Shown: positions 35,727 to 40,290 of the stretch, piece by piece
Layout of the letters: each line of letters opens with the position of its first letter
Numbering within the stretch: the first letter of the stretch is position 1
NCBI GenBank assembly: GCA_003650675.1
Contig: QMRH01000013.1
Coordinates: 1-40,290, forward strand
Source of the DNA: Thermoprotei archaeon
GTDB taxonomy: Archaea; Thermoproteota; Thermoprotei; Thermofilales; B20-G17
Direction of reading: 5' to 3'
Length of the DNA stretch: 40,290 bases
Made by a program: the position numbers and the translations under genes
The notes under the pieces: generated by a model
Database searches by the model: none
Seen by the model: only the letters and a program-made list of their open reading frames with translations
Told to the model about the DNA's origin: nothing

Positions 35727-36815
35727 TTATGCCTCGAACTCTAGCTCCTCCCATCCCTCTGCCGGGAATATCACAACGTCGTCGGGATCTATGTAGAGCC
35801 TTATATGTTCTCCGGGTTTAAGCTTAAGCTCTGGATCTAAGTAAGCTGAGATATCCTGTGACCCGATTTTCACTTTAGCCTGCATGAATGGCCCTAGAAA
35901 CATGGTTAATTTTACGGTTCCGTCTATAACGTTGGATGCTTTCTTGAACTCTATGCTGAAATCTTCTGGACGAATCACAGCTACAGCCCGTTCTCCCTTC
36001 TTCATGTTGAAGCCTTCAGCTATCCGTCCATCTAATGTAAACGCCCCCACTTTAAACTTGACCCTTCTTCCGGAAACTTCTTCTACTATCCCCCTGAGAA
36101 GTGTGCTTCGTCCAATAAAGGTTGCGACAAACAGGTTTGTTGGATCCATGTAGACTTTAATCGGAGAGCCTATTTGAAGTATCCTCCCCTTCCTCATTAC
36201 CGCTATTCTATCCGAAATACTCATGGCCTCCTCCTGGTCGTGGGTAACGTATATTGTTGTTATGCCCAGCTCCTTTTGAAGGCTTTTTAACTCCTCTCTC
36301 ATCCTAAGCCTGAGCTTTGCATCCAAGTTGCTTAAAGGTTCGTCAAGCAGGAGAACCTTAGGCTCGATTACAAGAGCCCTTGCCAGAGCTACTCTTTGCT
36401 GTTGACCTCCCGAAAGTTGAAGAGGATGCCTGTTCTCTAAGCCCTCTAGTCCCACAAGCCTAAGAACTTCTTTCACTCTTTTATCTATCTCCGATTTAGG
36501 TAGCTTTCTCAACTTTAAACCATACGCAATGTTCTCGTAAACGGACATGTGTGGCCACAGAGCATAGTTTTGGAAAACCATGGCACATCCTCTTTCATAG
36601 GGTTTCTTGAAAGTGACGTCAGCTTCGTCGAAGAATATTCTGCCATAATCCGGCATCTCGAATCCTGCAATTATCCTTAATGTGGTGGTTTTTCCGCATC
36701 CGCTTGGACCTAAAAGGGTGAATAGCTCTCCTTCCTCCACCTGGAATGTGACCCTATCAGCTGCCACGACATCCTCAAACCTTTTTGTAACCTCCTTTAA
36801 AACAACCCTTGTCAT
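35727..36815 (-). CDS. ABC importer ATP-binding subunit (iron/spermidine/phosphonate-type)
   Basis: Energises a binding-protein-dependent importer. Complete ABC motifs: Walker A GPSGCGKTT (about residues 36-44), the Q-loop in VFQNYALWPHM, signature LSGGQQQRVALARAL, Walker B VLLLDEPLSNLDAKL and the H-loop in VTHDQEEAMSISDR. A C-terminal TOBE-type domain (about 240-362) is typical of the FbpC/PotA/MalK class. The ATG follows GGGGTG located in the end of the permease gene, four bases upstream, so translation is coupled. Substrate cannot be told from this subunit. Confidence 0.94.
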   Translation of the reverse strand: MTRVVLKEVTKRFEDVVAADRVTFQVEEGELFTLLGPSGCGKTTTLRIIAGFEMPDYGRIFFDEADVTFKKPYERGCAMVFQNYALWPHMSVYENIAYGLKLRKLPKSEIDKRVKEVLRLVGLEGLENRHPLQLSGGQQQRVALARALVIEPKVLLLDEPLSNLDAKLRLRMREELKSLQKELGITTIYVTHDQEEAMSISDRIAVMRKGRILQIGSPIKVYMDPTNLFVATFIGRSTLLRGIVEEVSGRRVKFKVGAFTLDGRIAEGFNMKKGERAVAVIRPEDFSIEFKKASNVIDGTVKLTMFLGPFMQAKVKIGSQDISAYLDPELKLKPGEHIRLYIDPDDVVIFPAEGWEELEFEA

Positions 36816-36819
36816 TTTA

Positions 36820-38640
36820 CTACACCCCTATATACGCATACTTCTGTTTAAATGCGAAGTTGACTAGAAATATGACAGTTAACTGGATCGATATTAAGAG
36901 GACCCCTAGACTGGCTACTATGTGAGGACCCCTGATTCTGTTAAGGTAATCCATCATAATGAACGTTATAGGTGCTTGGTGTCCCTCGCTTATTCCGCCC
37001 AGTCCACCCAGTGTGACCCCAGTGCTGACCTCGCTCATACAGTATACAAAGCTTATCAACGCGCCGCTAAGGATGTTTAATCCTATCAAGGGTATCACTA
37101 TGAACACTAGGGTTCTCAGTCGCGAGGCACCCAGGTTCAGCGATGCCTCCTCCAAGGCTACGTGAACCTGTTGCAGTCCAGCGAAGACGGCTCTAGCAGT
37201 AAATGGTAGACGTCTAACAGTGTACGCGAACATCAGGAGAAAATAGGGTCCAGTACGAACAGGGTCGAGTATGGTTCCTGCGAAAAAGGTTGAGAAGAAA
37301 TAGAAGTAGCCTACAGCGATGACTAAACCGGGTAAGGCTATAGGCGACGTAACAAGCAAATCCATTAAATGTAAGCCGGGTATCTTGGCCCTGGCAATAA
37401 CGTATGACGCGGATAATCCTATGAAAGCTATCATGGTTACAGCTACAATGGAGTAACTTAAACTGTTGATTATAGCCCTTGAAACCAGGGGATCAATCAC
37501 TATACGCGACAAGTTGTCTAAAGTAAATCCTTTAGGTAAAGGTCCGCTCCATTCCTGGGAGAAAGCATAAATGAATACACCTATCTGGGGGAAAGCTGTG
37601 AAAAGTAGAAATGGAAGTACGAACGCGTATATTGCTATGAGACCTTTCTTGCCTGGCTTACTGATCCTAACCTTCCATCTACCCCCTCTACTTAACATCG
37701 CATACTGTTTTAGTGAAACATACTCTTTTATGCCTGCAAAGGCAAGCAGGGCCAATGTTAAAAGTATTATTGCTAGGGTTGCTGCTACAGGAGAAAGCTG
37801 GCCTGTCGTTGCTTCAATAAACCTACTGAAAATTTGGTAGGAGATAAACCTCCTCTCATTAAAAACGATAGGTGCAGCTATATCCTCGAGGGAGAAAATA
37901 AATACTATCGCCGACCCCGCTGCTAAACCGGGGAGGGATAGAGGAAGAGTTATGGTTCTAAATAACCTGAAACCCCGTGCCCCCAGGCTTTCAGCCTGCT
38001 CCTCTAAACTGGGATCCACGTTCACCATGCTAGAGAATACGTTAAGGTAGATTATGGGGAAGAAGGTCATTATTTGGGTTACCGCTACCCCAGCTAGGCT
38101 TTCTATACCGACACGGTAGGGTAGATTCAACACATCGTTTATGAAGAAGGATATTAAACCGTCACGCCAGTCAAAAAGCTTCTTTATTACAAACGCATTT
38201 ATGAAAGGTGTCATTAAAAGGGGAACTGTGGCAAGCACCCTAAATAGAATTTTACCTGGAAACTCGTATCGCGCCAGTATGAAAGCTATTATAACTCCCA
38301 GAATACTAGAGCATATTGTCACAAAGAAAGCGTTTGCGAGGGAATTGAATATAACACCGTAGCTAACGCCCCTAAATATTATTATGTTAACCCATTCACC
38401 CCTAAAATATCTTTTAGCCATGAAGACAAGCTGGCCCTGTGGATTGAAAGAAAGAAAAGTCGGGTCTCTAAGTATGTTTAACGGGTTATACTGGAACGCT
38501 ACATAGAGAACTGTAGCTAAAGGCCCTATAAGGAATATAAAAAATATAAAAAGGGGAATCATCATTTGGGTGAGAAGCGTCAAATCTAGATAGAAAAAAA
38601 GATGTTTAAATCTAGATTTAAGGTTTCTACCTTCCTTCAT
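36820..38640 (-). CDS. ABC importer permease, two fused transmembrane units (FbpB-like)
   Basis: About 606 residues with roughly twelve transmembrane helices and two copies of the ABC permease EAA loop: EEQAESLGARGFRLFRTITL and EEASLNLGASRLRTLVFIVI. The internal duplication in one chain is characteristic of ferric-iron-type (FbpB) and 2-aminoethylphosphonate-type permeases. TTG 38643 directly precedes ATG 38640; AGGAGGT at the end of the binding-protein gene serves as ribosome-binding site. It lies between the binding protein (nine-base gap from the ATG) and the ATPase (four-base gap), forming one transporter operon. Confidence 0.92.
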   Translation of the reverse strand: MKEGRNLKSRFKHLFFYLDLTLLTQMMIPLFIFFIFLIGPLATVLYVAFQYNPLNILRDPTFLSFNPQGQLVFMAKRYFRGEWVNIIIFRGVSYGVIFNSLANAFFVTICSSILGVIIAFILARYEFPGKILFRVLATVPLLMTPFINAFVIKKLFDWRDGLISFFINDVLNLPYRVGIESLAGVAVTQIMTFFPIIYLNVFSSMVNVDPSLEEQAESLGARGFRLFRTITLPLSLPGLAAGSAIVFIFSLEDIAAPIVFNERRFISYQIFSRFIEATTGQLSPVAATLAIILLTLALLAFAGIKEYVSLKQYAMLSRGGRWKVRISKPGKKGLIAIYAFVLPFLLFTAFPQIGVFIYAFSQEWSGPLPKGFTLDNLSRIVIDPLVSRAIINSLSYSIVAVTMIAFIGLSASYVIARAKIPGLHLMDLLVTSPIALPGLVIAVGYFYFFSTFFAGTILDPVRTGPYFLLMFAYTVRRLPFTARAVFAGLQQVHVALEEASLNLGASRLRTLVFIVIPLIGLNILSGALISFVYCMSEVSTGVTLGGLGGISEGHQAPITFIMMDYLNRIRGPHIVASLGVLLISIQLTVIFLVNFAFKQKYAYIGV

Positions 38641-38649
38641 CAACTATAT

Positions 38650-40113
38650 TTAACCTCCTGATACGCTTTGAAGCACACTCTTATATTTCTCTAGCGCTGC
38701 TGACTTCCAGGCACTTATAAGACTATCCCTATACGATGCATCTTTCTCGAACTTCGGCTGTATGTTTATAGCATACTCTAAGGTAAAGACCACGGTTTTA
38801 TCGGTTTCAGGATCCTTGAAGGTTAAGGGGGCTGCCAGCCGGTTTACAAGGTTCTCGAATTCAGCTGGGCTTAGCTCGCCAGCAAAGTATTTTGTTAGAA
38901 TAGCTTTCCAAGCCTCCTTTAAAGCGTCGTTTACATCTATGAGTGCTGCTCTAAAGTACCATCTCATAACTGTCTCATACTGCATTGCGAGAGTGTCGTT
39001 AAACTTGATCGGTGTTGTCTGGAGGGTCTTATTGTATGCTTCATAGATGTCAGTTCTATTCTTCCCTATCGGGGTATCAAATACCTTGCGGTTGACAGGC
39101 AACCTATTGATCTCAGGGTTCAAAAGTATTTTCTGGCCCTCGGTTAAAACCCATGCTATAAATGCTTGTGCTGCTTCAGGATGCTTTGTACCATTCACTA
39201 GAGCTATTGGATCGCCGTTAACGATGCTTTCCCCCTCCGGTATAATGTACTCGCACTTGGGGTTAACTAGCTTAGCTGTGTAACCGTAGAAGTCTATGGT
39301 TATTCCAACAGCTATATCTCCCCTTATGACCGCATCCCGTACATCACTACTACCACTATATATTTCCGCGTTTGCAGCCATTAGAGTCAAAATCTTCCAG
39401 CCTTCCTCCCAGCCATATCTTTGAAGTATTATTTCATACATCCTCGTGTTACTTGTGCTCTGAGTGGGATCCGCTATACCTAGGGCCGGTGTACCATAAT
39501 CTACTAAAGTCTTCCCAAGTTCGGGGGAAGCTAGGTCCCTCCAGCTTTTAGGTACTGTAAGGTTATAATCTTTCAGTCTATCGTGATTGACCGTGAAACC
39601 GAAGCTTGCGATAGCCGCTGCCACCCAGTATATTTTACCGTCGCTACCCACCCTTTTCATAGGCATACCAGCAATGGTGTCCGGTATCTCCTTGATCGCC
39701 GCTAGAACCTCCTCCGATGTTAAGGGTAAAAGCAGTCCTTGGAGATAGAGGTAGTCGAAGAGGGTTGGGCCGCCACCCCAAGCGACGTCTATTTCCCCAC
39801 TTTTAATGTATTTAACCCAGAGGCCTGGCGCGAGACCATAGGTAATAATATCAGTAATATTGTATTTTTTAGCTATATCGCTTTTCAAAAACGCGTTTCG
39901 GGCTGCAAGTAGAATTTCAGTTGGATGTCTGGTCAGCACATGTAGTTTTATAGCTTCTGAAGGTTTCTCTGAAGGCTTCTCCGAGGGTTTCTCCTCTTCA
40001 CCCGCCCCAGTAGGCCTAAACATTAACCACCAAATGGTGAAAGAGGATAATGCTATGACAATAATTGCTATAAGCAGTAGGGCTTGTATCTTACCAAGCG
40101 CCTTTTTGTTCAT
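38650..40113 (-). CDS. ABC importer extracellular substrate-binding protein (family 1)
   Basis: A 487-residue binding protein anchored by an N-terminal transmembrane helix (about residues 10-30; no lipobox cysteine), with an Asn/Glu-rich linker of EKPS repeats. The binding domain starts IKLHVLTRHPTEILLAARNA and includes DVAWGGGPTLFDYLYLQGLL, AIASFGFTVNHDRLKDYNLT, GIADPTQSTSNTRMYEI and GDIAVGITIDFYGYTAK, the layout of Fe3+/phosphonate/polyamine binding proteins. Residues identifying iron (a Tyr pair) are not obvious. It is the first gene of a four-gene operon ending in a phosphoesterase. ATG 40113 has no strong ribosome-binding site, and a TATA-like TTTATAATAT lies near 40146-40155. Confidence 0.9.
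   Translation of the reverse strand: MNKKALGKIQALLLIAIIVIALSSFTIWWLMFRPTGAGEEEKPSEKPSEKPSEAIKLHVLTRHPTEILLAARNAFLKSDIAKKYNITDIITYGLAPGLWVKYIKSGEIDVAWGGGPTLFDYLYLQGLLLPLTSEEVLAAIKEIPDTIAGMPMKRVGSDGKIYWVAAAIASFGFTVNHDRLKDYNLTVPKSWRDLASPELGKTLVDYGTPALGIADPTQSTSNTRMYEIILQRYGWEEGWKILTLMAANAEIYSGSSDVRDAVIRGDIAVGITIDFYGYTAKLVNPKCEYIIPEGESIVNGDPIALVNGTKHPEAAQAFIAWVLTEGQKILLNPEINRLPVNRKVFDTPIGKNRTDIYEAYNKTLQTTPIKFNDTLAMQYETVMRWYFRAALIDVNDALKEAWKAILTKYFAGELSPAEFENLVNRLAAPLTFKDPETDKTVVFTLEYAINIQPKFEKDASYRDSLISAWKSAALEKYKSVLQSVSGG
39959..39994 (-). repeat. Three tandem 12-base units encoding EKPS repeats
   Basis: Three imperfect 12-base units give SEKPSEKPSEKPSE just after the membrane helix of the binding protein. 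The tract acts as a flexible charged linker holding the binding domain away from the membrane. Confidence 0.85.
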
Positions 40114-40290
40114 TTAAAGTCCCGGTACTAATATTCTTCAGCATATTATAAAATTAATGGACGATATACGTTCTATCTAAAGCATGCTTTTATACTATAG
40201 TGTAATATTCCTAGACTTTTAATACAGTCCTTCCAGAAATTAACGATGATATCAGCAGAAGATGATCGCGCCACCGCGATTAAAATTCAC
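40114..40290. other. Upstream region of the transporter operon, window end
   Basis: Contains the candidate promoter for the binding-protein gene (TTTATAATAT near 40146-40155, minus strand). A short hairpin, ATCGCG (40265-40270) with CGCGAT (40275-40280) around CCAC, stands out in A/T-rich sequence near the edge. On the minus strand a few in-frame codons ending in TGA could be the end of a gene beyond the window, but this is too short to call. Confidence 0.35.

Noticed and set aside
40265-40280. Short hairpin near the window end as a terminator
   Set aside because: Six-base stem with no following T run in the direction of any visible gene; archaeal terminators do not need hairpins.

Overview
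The window reads as a chromosomal segment of a thermophilic, probably anaerobic archaeon. The evidence is archaeal-type core genes (a DNA repair protein NreA, an asparagine-synthetase-A-like AsnRS paralogue, a tetrahedral M42 peptidase, FUN14 and MoaD-type small proteins), a tungsten-type aldehyde:ferredoxin oxidoreductase, archaeal A/T-rich box A promoters about 25 nt from predicted starts (often giving leaderless or near-leaderless mRNAs), frequent GTG/TTG starts next to GGAGGTGA-like sites, and many VapBC loci. I cannot place it in a phylum with confidence; a TACK-type lineage (Thermoproteota or relatives) is my best guess. I see no rRNA, tRNA, CRISPR array or intact insertion sequence.

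Layout. 1-1846 (+): the 3' part of GMP synthase, a FUN14 membrane protein and an AbrB/PIN toxin-antitoxin pair. 1858-3690 (-): a tight three-gene operon of a coiled-coil protein, an SPFH/zinc-ribbon protein and a small membrane protein. 3963-5246 (+): class II HMG-CoA reductase, then a 720-base gap holding the truncated remains of a PIN toxin. 5970-7941 (+): a DapB/2,4-diaminopentanoate-dehydrogenase-like oxidoreductase and a double GNAT acetyltransferase. 7938-12357 (-): carbamoyl-phosphate synthase, in the order carB then carA. 12664-16205 (+): three consecutive transporters (MFS, MATE, CDF). 16310-17425 (+): a stand-alone ATP-cone protein and a dual-specificity phosphatase. 17860-18440 (+): a VapBC pair. 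18809-19903 (+): M42 aminopeptidase. 19960-22617 (-): an unrecognised protein and a CLC chloride transporter with CBS domains.

22959-24741 (+): a DNPH1/Rcl-like nucleotide hydrolase overlapping a remarkable fusion of a threonine-synthase-like fold that lacks the PLP lysine with a PadR-type winged helix. 24885-25937 (+): the AsnRS-like asparagine synthetase. 25934-30379 (-): a MoaD/SAMP sulfur carrier, a third VapBC pair with a perfect palindrome at its start, a tungsten oxidoreductase with its four-cluster ferredoxin subunit, and a flavoprotein. 30488-33569: NreA, two uncharacterised proteins (one PD-(D/E)XK-like) and a WbpD/WlbB-type sugar N-acetyltransferase. 33684-40113 (-): a binding-protein-dependent ABC importer (binding protein, fused permease, ATPase) followed by a membrane-anchored extracellular metallophosphoesterase with a polyglutamine stalk.

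Working together: CarAB feeds arginine and pyrimidine synthesis and GuaA feeds GMP. The oxidoreductase, its Fe-S partner and the nearby MoaD-like carrier suggest tungstopterin-dependent aldehyde oxidation linked to ferredoxin. The final four genes look like a nutrient-scavenging unit in which a surface phosphoesterase may release a phosphorylated or phosphate-derived substrate for the importer (inference). The most unusual object is the lysine-less PLP-fold/PadR fusion at 23383-24741, which looks like a ligand-sensing transcription factor made from a dead enzyme.
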